Shown here: positions 55,882 to 64,000 of the stretch, in pieces
Layout of the letters: each line of letters opens with the position of its first letter
Numbering within the stretch: the stretch's first letter is position 1
DNA from: Puccinellia tenuiflora
Lineage: Eukaryota; Streptophyta; Magnoliopsida; Poales; Poaceae
Length of the DNA: 64,000 nucleotides
NCBI GenBank assembly: GCA_012064385.1
Contig: QRDG01000867.1
Coordinates: 426,515-490,514 of the forward strand
Direction: 5' to 3'
The notes under the pieces: model-generated
Database searches by the model: none
What the model saw: the letters and a program-made list of their open reading frames with translations, nothing else
What the model was told of the DNA's origin: nothing
Position numbers and translations under genes: made by a program

Positions 55882-57083
55882 TTTTTTGTCTATATAAAAA
55901 AATAAAAAGATCAGTTGATTACGAACTCGGTTGCTGCATGAAACACGCATGGTATAAAAGTGAAAAGAATATAAAACTAAAAGTTCCAACTAACAGGATT
56001 TAACCGTGATCATATCATAAAAAATGGCAAGAAAATTAATCATGCTAAACTACCCACTGCATGGAAAATTCAGAGTCACACTAAAAAAATGTACCATGCC
56101 GTGTTTTAATTAGCAACTAACAAAAAAATGTGTTGCAAGCAAAAACCTTCGTGTTAACTTCCAAAATCCTAGTTAAACTTCCATTTAAACATCATGCGTT
56201 GGCAAACATAAAAACAAATCTAAATATCAAACAAAATGGAACAAATGTAGAGCAGGTTTCACAGAACAAAAAAGTGTGTGACATCTAAAAAAATAGCGAT
56301 CAGGATGGAACAATACATGTCCTGATATTTTCATTTTTTTTTGTAAGTTCCATTGTTCATATTTTTCCAGTCAGTTATACCGCTACCAGGGGGTTCCCAT
56401 ATACATGTCAGACATTAACCTATAAAAATTAACAGAAGGAGTTCATCTAACAGGGGTTCCATCTACAAAAAAAATGACAAGAAGCAGCACGTTGCGCAAA
56501 ACACAAAAATTCATTTTAGACCCTTACCATCTAGAACATGTCCACCTCTTGCTATCAGTTGTTCCATCTACCAACATAGTATGCAATTCTCAGAAAAGAA
56601 AAAAATCACACATGTATATTGCGGGTTCCATCTTTTTTCAAAAATTCATAATTGATTTTACAGTGGAACATCCATCTACCAGCACCATGATGCAACAAAG
56701 CCTTCAGACAAATAAAAAATCACACACATATATTACAGGTTCCATCGTTTTTCAAAAAAATTATAGTTGCTTATACAATGGAACATCCATCTACCAGCAA
56801 CATGATGCCAACAAGCATTCAGACAAATAAAAAAATAACAGAAGTAATCCATAGAAGCACTGAAGGGAACTGCTGGTTCCATGCAGAAGTTCCATTCAGA
56901 AGCATTCAAAAGTTAACCCTCACCCCCTCAGAAATTGAAGCCATTCATGGTAGTTAATGTACTTTCAATGTTATGTGAGAAACACAAAAATATCAGCAAT
57001 CTCATATACCATATGGGGCTTCATTCATTGTGATTGGTGCAAACAAATCATCCACTGGTTTTTGATGGCTAACCATGTGTTTA
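55882..57083. other. AT-rich region with reiterated GTTCCATCT motifs
   Basis: No gene is supported. GTTCCATC or TCCATCTACCA-type motifs occur at about 56459, 56568, 56628, 56667, 56739, 56787 and 56877. The clustering recalls the subterminal repeats of a DNA transposon, but I could not identify terminal inverted repeats. Confidence 0.5.
56600..56830. repeat. Two-copy tandem repeat, period 114 bp
   Basis: Copy 1 runs from about 56600 and copy 2 from about 56714. Both contain ATCACACA, GGTTCCATC, ATGGAACATCCATCTACC (GTGGAACAT in copy 1), ATGATG and TTCAGACAAATAA in the same order, with point differences. Confidence 0.85.
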
Positions 57084-59501
57084 TGTAGCGCCCTTGCTTA
57101 GAAAAGCAATGACATTCTGTGAAATATGCTATTCCCTGGATCGAGTATGGATAGCAATTCACAAATAGATGTAATACCATGCATCAATGTCAAATAGTTA
57201 TTACATCGCAAGATCCATAAATAAAATATTCTTTACAAATTGCATAGCCAAAGGCTAGCTTGAATGCAATGTTTGGCAGCGGAAACATAAGTAGCACAGA
57301 GAGCTTCATCATCTTCATGTGCCACTGGCATACATGTTGGTTGCAAGCTCGAAAGGTAGACGTCCTCACGCGTCATCGTAAAAACCTGCAACATTAACGT
57401 TGCAGCCCAGGGAATTTGGGTCAATACCTTGTGACAGGCCGGCAAGTGATACTTTGGTGGAATATAAAATGGCAAGTCTAAATCTATATGCATGTTTGGC
57501 TGGTGGGGTTAAAGGCTATTGCATAAAGCCAATTTTGTCCTACTTTTCATAAAGCTTTTTCATTTCTCAACTATCTATAAGACGAACCGGCATGAAAACC
57601 AGTGTCTCTTCTACTCTTGTTCACCCATCAAATTTTATTTATGAAATTGGAATGAGGAGATTTTCCATCGACATCCTTGTCCAGCTGCTCAGAATTGTCC
57701 GTAACCGGGGACACGGCTATGATCATAGTTTTACACTCTCGAGAGGTTGTGCACTTTCACCACGAGACTCAGTCAACCCATTCAGACCTTAACCCTCATT
57801 TAGTGAAAAGGAAAGGAGAAGACTGAGACGAGACCTTTGGGAAACAGTCCCCTGTTCCTCTGGGCAGACCCATACCAGGGGTTCATCAGCTAAAATCTGC
57901 CGGAATCAGGTTCCTAGAACTTACTTAGTCAAGACAGAGCCATAATATCAAGTGGCTGCACTGGAAGCAATCTAAACTTGGAGTGACTTAAATCTCTTTG
58001 TTCCTGGGTGGCCGTTCACAAGTGCACGTACTCAGGTATAACCATGGAAATGGCCCTGAGCAGCCACTCAACTTTGACCCACCAATAGAGCAACACCAAT
58101 TGCCACCCAGGTAGTTCATTAACTTGATAAAGTTTTTATCCTTTCATACTACAATAAAACATTTCAGCATTGCAGTTCTAACTTCTACCAAGTGAATGGG
58201 TTCCTAAATCAACAGGAATAAAGGGTGATATACTAAACAGGTCTGCATAGCAATATAGTAGTACACCTATCATGCATACTACTGAAATAGTCTACAATGC
58301 ATATATAATAAAATAGTAGGTCTTTCATGAAAGGGTGTATGCACTTGCCTTTTGGAACTTGTCGTTGCTCACACACTCTTTTTCAACGTAGCTCATAGCT
58401 CTCCGTTCAATCTATACAATACAAACATATGGCAATAAGCAACAATACAACAATCCAAAGAAACAAACATCACAACAAACATGGATAGAAACAAACATAT
58501 CTAGGTTGGTGGTCCAAGTTTCAATACATGATCCCATATGCAAAAAGAATCAATGCATTAGGTTTGGGGTTTGCCATTTGGTCAGGGGTTGGTCTGAAAT
58601 CAAATTTGAACATTTCAAATTTGAAAAGGTTGAAGGGTTGTTTCAAAGGTTGTAGGGATTGGTCTTGATCAAAGTGATCACACAAAAGAGTTGGTCAAAA
58701 GAGTTTTAAAAACAATATGAAACTGTGGTTTGCAAAACATTAACATTTAAATGGCCTTTGGCACACTTTCAATATTTATGTTTCAAAAGGTGGGAGCTTG
58801 GCATGGTTTTGGTCTCTCTGGATAGAGACAAAAATTTGAAGAAACTTTCTAAAAGAAAACAAATTAAAAGGATTTATAGAAATAAAACTATAACAAATAT
58901 ACCCAATTTGAGTCTCTAATTTCTATATCACCTTAATACTACCCCAAAATATTTTCTATCAGTGGAATAGTGTTACACACATTCCAAGGTTTCTGGAAAT
59001 ATTTTATTTGCAAATTTTGGACTTATAGATTTAAAACTATGCCAAATTTACTCAAATGACTCATTGGAAATTTGAATAAATTTGGATTTGTTACATTGAA
59101 AACTAACAGTTCCAAAAGATTCTACAAGTCCAGAGCTTTTCAAAAAGATAAAATTTGTTAAATTTGGCCAAAGGGTTTAAAAGTTATAAAGGTTTGAAGT
59201 TGCAGGGACTTTTCTGCAAAAAGGCCATTTTAAACCTATTCGGGAAAATCCCAGAAAAGGGCTGGCCACGCGGCGGGCTGTGATTGGTCGGGCTTGGCTT
59301 GAGCCAGGCTTGAGCCGCGGCTACGGCTCGGCTAAGACGTACCCGGCCGGTCGGCTCGATCTAATCTACGCCGTCGGAAACAGATCGGGCGGTCTTGGAG
59401 CTAGGGTTTACCCCGGCAGCGCTGGGAGGTCGCCGGAGAACGGCTCAGATGGCGGCGGTGGCTCCGGTCGTGGACGTCCTCGACGTTCCGGTGGTCCCAG
59501 G

Positions 59502-59647
59502 TGTAGGACGGCAACAGAAGTTTGGGGGAAGCCTCTCACGTGTAGACGTGGGGTTCCGGTTGTATTTATAATAGGCCAAGAGACCAATTAGGGTTTGATT
59601 ACAGTTAGGATTACAATACACGTATGTACAACTAATATACGCTAACA
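59502..59647 (-). repeat. Element E 3' LTR
   Basis: 146 bp, TGTAGGACGG to ACGCTAACA on the plus strand. It includes GTATTTATAATAGG. The polyprotein stop codon (TAG, 59642-59644) overlaps its edge. Confidence 0.96.
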
Positions 59648-62600
59648 CCCCCCCGCAGTCTCAGCGGGAGGCTCTCGGACGCAGAGACTGGACCGAAAGT
59701 CGAGGAATAGCGAAGACGGCAGCCCCTTGGTCATAACATCAGCAAACTGAAGTGCAGAAGGGACGTGCAGTACTCGAACTTCGCCAAGCGACACCTTCTC
59801 CCGGACGAAGTGAATGTCGATCTCAATATGTTTGGTGCGGCGATGCTGCACTGGATTGGTCGACATGTAGATGGCAGAGACGTTGTCACAGTAGACTAGT
59901 GTGGCAGAGCGAAGCGGTCGATGGAGTTCCTGTAGAAGCTGACGAAGCCAACAGCACTCGGCAACCGCATGAGCAACAGCGCGGTACTCAGCCTCCGCGC
60001 TAGAACGGGAGACGGTGGTCTGTCTCTTGGAGGACCAAGAGATCAAACTGTCGCCATAGTAGACACAGTATCCTGATGTAGAACGCCGTGAGTCCGGGCA
60101 GCCAGCCCAGTCGGCGTCGGAGTAAGCCATCAGGTCGGTGGAGGTGGAGGCACGAAGATGGAGTCCAAAATCCATAGTACCACGAACGTAGCGGAGAACA
60201 CGCTTGACGAGGGCCAGATGAGGCTGTCGTGGAGCATGCATGTGAAGGCATATCTGCTGAACCGCATAGGAAAGATCCGGGCGAGTCAGAGTAAGGTACT
60301 GGAGAGCACCTGCCAAACTCCTGTACTCCGTAGCATCAGGAACGAGATCACCATCAGTATCGGAGAGCTTGGCCTGAGTGTCAACTGGAGTCGGTGAAGG
60401 GTGACAATCAGCCATGCCAGCGCGCTGAAGAAGATCAGCAGCATACTGGCGCTGTGAGAGAAACAGCCCAGTAGAGGATCGGCGCACAGCAATCCCCAAG
60501 AAGAAGTGTAGATCCCCGAGATCAGTCATCGCGAACTCACTGTGCAGTCTGTCCAACAGCCGCTGAAGAAACCCAGTAGAGGATGCAGTAACTATGATGT
60601 CGTCGACATAGAGGAGCAAGTAGGCCGTGTCACTTCCAGAACGGAGAACAAACAGCGAGGTATCCGTCTTGGAGGCAGTGAAACCCAGGGTAGCAAGGTA
60701 TGTGGCGAACCGTTGGTACCAGGCGCGGGGAGCTTGCTTCAGTCCATAGAGGGACTTGTGGAGACGACAGACATGATCAGGGCGAGAGGGATCCACAAAA
60801 CCAGGTGGCTGCTGACAGTAAACCACCTCATCAAGATTGCCATTGAGAAAAGCGTTCTTGACATCGAGCTGACGGATCGGCCAAGAGCTGGAGACGGCTA
60901 TGTGAAGCACCAGCCGTATCGTGGCTGGTTTGACGACAGGACTGAAAGTCTCGTCATAGTCAATACCGAGGCGCTGAGAGAAACCACGAACAACCCAGCG
61001 GGCCTTGTACCGAGCGAGAGACCCATCCGAGTGGAACTTCTGACGAAAAATCCACTTGCCAGTCACAATGTTGGCCTGAGGTGGGCGAGGTACGAGGGAC
61101 CATGTGCCGTTGTCGAGCAGAGCCTGATGCTCTTCAGCCATAGCGGCACGCCACCGAGGGTCCTGCATAGCCTGACGAAAGGTGGTTGGAACCGGAGCAG
61201 TGGTATCGTCGACGACCGAGAGGTCTAGCCGATCGACGGGGCGGATGACACGGCCAGAGCGTGACGTCCGAGGAGCCTGGTCCGTGGGCGCGGTCGAGGC
61301 AGTAGGGCGCGGACGAGCGCGTGGCGCTGCCGCGGCAGAAGAACCGGCGGCGGCAGGCTGCCGAGGGGCAGCGGCAGGCTGCCGAGGGGCAGCGGCAGGC
61401 TGCCGTGGAGCCACGGCAGGCTGCCGTGGTGTCGCGGCAGAGCGTCCTGGCGTGGGCGCGGCAGGTGTCCCCGGTGTGCTAGCGGAGGGTGCAGCAGCAT
61501 GGACGACCAGGGGATCATCGAAGAGGAAGTCCAGGCGCCTCGAGGATGATGTAGACGGCGATGATGGCCGTGGAGCTGCAATCTGAAACGGAAAAACAGT
61601 CTCATCGAAGACCACATGACGTGAGATGATTAGTTTGCCGTTTGAGGGGTTGTAGCAGCGGTACCCGCGGTGGTTGGATGGATATCCAAGGAACACACAA
61701 GCGGCAGAACGAGCGCTGAGCTTGTGTTTGGCCGTGGATGACATATTAGGGTAACAGAGACAACCGAAGACCCTAAGACTGTCATAGCTAGGAGGACGAC
61801 CGTGGAGGCGTGTGTAAGGAACCTCGGAAGCGATTGCTTTGCAGGGACGCCTATTGAGGAGATAGGTGGTGGTGGCGAGAGCTTCAGCCCAAAATTCCGA
61901 AGGAAGATGGGCATGAAACATGATGGTACGCATAGTGTCGTTTATAGTGCGTATAGCACGCTCGGCCTTGCCGTTTTGCTGAGAAGTATAGGGACACGAT
62001 AAGCGTAGTTGGGTGCCATGTGAGGAGAGAAGAGTATCAAGATGGGAGTTGAGGAACTCGGTGCCATTGTCTGTTTGGATAGAGCGAATGGTGGCGTCAA
62101 ACTGTGTGCGTGCATAGGCGAAAAAATTCTGTAGCGTGCGAGCAGCGTGTGATTTTTGTGTAAGCGGAAAGGTCCAATAGAAGTGCGAGTAGTCATCGAC
62201 AATAACAAGATAATATCGAAAACCAGAAATACTTATAATGGGTGATGTCCACAAATCACAATGTATCAAATCGAAGATAGCACTAGAGACAGAAGTGGAA
62301 GAACTAAACGGCAACCTAACATGTTTGCCGAGTTGACACGCATTGCACACACTAGAACGACGACTTTTATTACACTTTATCAAATCTAGACGCTGAAGGG
62401 AGGACATAGCATCATGGCCAGGGTGACCCAGTCGTTGGTGCCAGAGCTCTTTATTGGACGACGCAAGCAAGGCGGTGGACTCCGGCCGGCAGGTGGACGT
62501 GCCGGGAAAGGTGTAAAGATCTCCGTCACTATTGCAACGAAGAATCACGCGACGGGTCTTCAGGTCCTTCACAGAGAAACCAAAGGCGTCAAACTCAATG

Positions 62601-63589
62601 GAACAAAGATTATCTCGTGTAAACTTGCGAATAGAAAGCAAATTACGAATAATATTTGGAACTAGAAGAACATGATTGAGTTTAAACGTGTGACCCGAGG
62701 GTGTGCGAAAAGAGGTGTGACCCGAGGAGGAGATCGGGACGGTTTGACCATTGCCGACGGTGACATAGTGCGGAGAAGAAAGGGGTGCAGGAACGGAGAT
62801 GTTACCATCGTCGTTGGTCATGTGGGAGGACGCTCCGGAGTCCATGACCCAGCCGCCCTGCTGCAGGGCGAGGTTGTTGAGGGCGGCGATCAGCGCAGAG
62901 TTGTCCCAGGTTGCCGAGGCGGTGGACGACGGTGCGGACTGGAAGAGCGGCGCCGAGGTGGTATGGTACGCCTGCGGGCGCGGGCCGAGGATGCCAGGGG
63001 CGGTGGGGGCACGCCACTGCCCGGCGCCGGGCGAGAAGCAGACCCATGGGCCCGCGGGTGCAGGAGTCGCCGAGCGGGGGGCGGTCTGGCCACCCCCGTT
63101 CCTTGGCTTGGTCTTCGGCTTGGTGGAGGTCTTGCCCTTGCCACTGGTCGAAGATTCGCCGCGGCAGGCAGTGCCGGTGCACGTGGCCGAAGGAGGACGA
63201 GCCGCCTGGACGACGAGGGCCGTCGACGCGGCGTTGGCGGCCGCGTTAGCCTGCTGCATCTCTTCCATGAGGAGCATGCTCCGAGCACGGATGAAGGTGG
63301 GCAGCGGGTCCGTCATTGAGATGACGGTGGCGGCGGACGCAAACCGCGGGCCGAGACCACGCAACGTGTTGAGGACGAGCGCGCGGTTGGAGACGGGTGA
63401 GTCGTTGTCGGCGAGGGCGTCCGAGATCTGTTTCTGACGGCGGCAGTACTCGGTGATGGAGGAGGCGCCTTGGACCAGTTGACGAAAGTCGTTGTCGAGG
63501 TAGATCGCTTTGCTGGCCTTGTTGGCGGAGAAGAGCTCGAGAAGAGCGAGCCAGAGCTGGCGCGCCGTCTGATCGCGGGTGAGCACCAT
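59642..63589 (-). CDS. Copia polyprotein (Gag-protease-integrase-RT-RNase H)
   Basis: First ATG after the PBS at 63589-63587 (MVLTRDQTARQLWLALLELF), 1,315 codons to TAG at 59642. Residues counted from there: Gag 1-120 (ITEYCRRQKQISDALAD, LVLNTLRGLGPRF); protease with DSGAS at about 250; GAG-pre-integrase finger with LWHQRLGHPGHD and CNACQLG at about 380-420; integrase Asp in HCDLW, Asp in TDNGTE and Glu in KAERAI; RT with YKARWVVRGFSQRLGIDYDE and YVDDII; RNase H with SDADWAGCPDSRRSTSGY and KHIEIDIHFVRE. All catalytic residues seen are intact. Gag is short at its N-terminus for copia and shows no zinc knuckle. The frame is also open upstream across the PBS into the LTR (63736), so another start is possible. 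Confidence 0.94.
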   Translation of the reverse strand: MVLTRDQTARQLWLALLELFSANKASKAIYLDNDFRQLVQGASSITEYCRRQKQISDALADNDSPVSNRALVLNTLRGLGPRFASAATVISMTDPLPTFIRARSMLLMEEMQQANAAANAASTALVVQAARPPSATCTGTACRGESSTSGKGKTSTKPKTKPRNGGGQTAPRSATPAPAGPWVCFSPGAGQWRAPTAPGILGPRPQAYHTTSAPLFQSAPSSTASATWDNSALIAALNNLALQQGGWVMDSGASSHMTNDDGNISVPAPLSSPHYVTVGNGQTVPISSSGHTSFRTPSGHTFKLNHVLLVPNIIRNLLSIRKFTRDNLCSIEFDAFGFSVKDLKTRRVILRCNSDGDLYTFPGTSTCRPESTALLASSNKELWHQRLGHPGHDAMSSLQRLDLIKCNKSRRSSVCNACQLGKHVRLPFSSSTSVSSAIFDLIHCDLWTSPIISISGFRYYLVIVDDYSHFYWTFPLTQKSHAARTLQNFFAYARTQFDATIRSIQTDNGTEFLNSHLDTLLSSHGTQLRLSCPYTSQQNGKAERAIRTINDTMRTIMFHAHLPSEFWAEALATTTYLLNRRPCKAIASEVPYTRLHGRPPSYDSLRVFGCLCYPNMSSTAKHKLSARSAACVFLGYPSNHRGYRCYNPSNGKLIISRHVVFDETVFPFQIAAPRPSSPSTSSSRRLDFLFDDPLVVHAAAPSASTPGTPAAPTPGRSAATPRQPAVAPRQPAAAPRQPAAAPRQPAAAGSSAAAAPRARPRPTASTAPTDQAPRTSRSGRVIRPVDRLDLSVVDDTTAPVPTTFRQAMQDPRWRAAMAEEHQALLDNGTWSLVPRPPQANIVTGKWIFRQKFHSDGSLARYKARWVVRGFSQRLGIDYDETFSPVVKPATIRLVLHIAVSSSWPIRQLDVKNAFLNGNLDEVVYCQQPPGFVDPSRPDHVCRLHKSLYGLKQAPRAWYQRFATYLATLGFTASKTDTSLFVLRSGSDTAYLLLYVDDIIVTASSTGFLQRLLDRLHSEFAMTDLGDLHFFLGIAVRRSSTGLFLSQRQYAADLLQRAGMADCHPSPTPVDTQAKLSDTDGDLVPDATEYRSLAGALQYLTLTRPDLSYAVQQICLHMHAPRQPHLALVKRVLRYVRGTMDFGLHLRASTSTDLMAYSDADWAGCPDSRRSTSGYCVYYGDSLISWSSKRQTTVSRSSAEAEYRAVAHAVAECCWLRQLLQELHRPLRSATLVYCDNVSAIYMSTNPVQHRRTKHIEIDIHFVREKVSLGEVRVLHVPSALQFADVMTKGLPSSLFLDFRSSLCVREPPAETAGGC

Positions 63590-63640
63590 GTCGGCAACGT
63601 CCTCGTTGATGCCGGCGTTGTCGGCTAGGTCTAGGATCAA

Positions 63641-63650
63641 TCTGATACCA
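63641..63650 (-). promoter_or_regulatory. Element E primer-binding site
   Basis: On the minus strand TGGTATCAGA begins directly at the LTR edge. It is complementary to initiator tRNA-Met; the match ends after ten bases (next TT instead of GC). Confidence 0.88.
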
Positions 63651-63796
63651 TGTAGGACGGCAACAGAAGTTTGGGGGAAGCCTCTCACGTGTAGACGTGG
63701 GGTTCCGGTTGTATTTATAATAGGCCAAGAGACCAATTAGGGTTTGATTACAGTTAGGATTACAATACACGTATGTACAGCTAATATACGCTAACA
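63651..63796 (-). repeat. Element E 5' LTR
   Basis: 146 bp with one difference from the 3' copy. On the minus strand TATAAATAC (complement of GTATTTATA, 63711-63719) is a likely TATA box. Confidence 0.96.
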
Positions 63797-64000
63797 CCAG
63801 GTGACGGAGGAGAGGCGTACGGGCTGCGGCGCATCGCGGCGAAGTCGATGGAGTGCTCGGCGTGCTCGAGGGCGTCCTAGAACGGTGGTGCTGTGTGGCC
63901 GGAGTCACGGTGTCGGGAGTGGCCTCGGGTCGATCTCGAACACGACGGTTTCGGGACGTCCCTGGCCAAGAAAAAATGTCAGGGAGATGTGCGCGGTCAC

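Larger units (their letters stand above)
59502..63796 (-). mobile_element. Element E: intact Ty1/copia retrotransposon, 4,295 bp
   Basis: LTRs 59502-59647 and 63651-63796 (146 bp each) are flanked by CCAGG (59497-59501 and 63797-63801). PBS TGGTATCAGA (initiator tRNA-Met type) abuts the right LTR on the minus strand; PPT GCGGGGGGG abuts the left one. A single uninterrupted polyprotein lies between. The LTRs differ at one base (ACAACTAA against ACAGCTAA), so insertion is recent. Confidence 0.97.
57084..64000 (-). mobile_element. Element D: part of a long LTR of another gypsy-type element
   Basis: The left edge TGTAGCGCCC matches the plus-strand start of the large-LTR family. Inside, GTCCGTAACCGGGGACACGG (57698-57717) matches GTCCATAACCGTGGACACGG of that LTR (about 22444). 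The rest is diverged, so it is a related but distinct family. A GC-rich block (59260-59501 and 63802-64000) parallels the GC-rich block of the large LTRs. It is split by copia element E and cut by the window end. No ORF is supported in 57084-59501. The left flank GTTTA could be a target duplicate, but its partner is not visible. Confidence 0.6.

Noticed and set aside
57084..59501. Assignment of this stretch as a fourth LTR of the tandem large-LTR family
   Set aside because: Only the first ten bases and a short block match; the bulk does not align by eye, so it is called a related family only.
59280..59591. 103-codon plus-strand ORF as a host gene
   Set aside because: It runs from the GC-rich LTR block of D into the LTR of copia E; chimeric by insertion.

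Overview
The window is repeat DNA from a large-genome grass, probably of the Pooideae or Triticeae type. That inference rests on the element families, not on a recognised host gene. I find no intact single-copy host gene, no rRNA or tRNA gene and no CRISPR array. Almost every base belongs to LTR retrotransposons nested inside one another. Four insertions can be closed by finding the same 5-bp target-site duplication on both sides.

Layout. (1) Element C is a Ty3/gypsy element of the Tat type on the minus strand. It fills 1-53480 apart from its insertions. Its 5' LTR is at 53081-53480, gag-pol reads leftward from 52911 to 46440, and an intron-containing antisense gene (aORF) reads rightward from 650 to 45977. 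Its 3' LTR lies left of the window. (2) Element A (4020-45345, plus strand, TSD GAGGG) is inserted in the aORF of C. (3) Element B (7119-18445, plus strand, TSD CGTGC), a younger member of the family of A, is inserted in the gag/protease region of A. (4) A non-autonomous large-LTR element in the order LTR-internal-LTR-internal-LTR (21559-38752, minus strand, TSD ATGGT) is inserted in the integrase of A. It carries a Helitron (25380-28636) in its first LTR, a Mutator-type MITE (35667-36064) in its second internal region, and a 3-kb deletion in its third LTR.

Right of C, 53481-57083 holds a plant-mobile-domain-like gene cut by C, an unrecognised ORF of about 277 aa, and AT-rich DNA with reiterated GTTCCATCT motifs. 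From 57084 to the window end lies part of another long LTR (element D). It is interrupted by an intact Ty1/copia element E (59502-63796, TSD CCAGG) whose two 146-bp LTRs differ at one base.

How the parts work together. A, B and C share a plan: LTR, PBS, gag, protease, RT, RNase H, archaeal-type RNase H, integrase, then a tail-to-tail antisense gene with its own introns, then the 3' LTR. In A and B the antisense gene also has a TATA box. Its introns in A and B repeat a GGGGGCTAC motif inside hairpin-forming units, and this is the same motif that abuts the 3' LTR as the polypurine tract. This antisense module and its repeats are the least explained part of the window. All gypsy copies are dead, mainly through CAG-to-TAG type stops. 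Copia E is the only element that looks potentially active.
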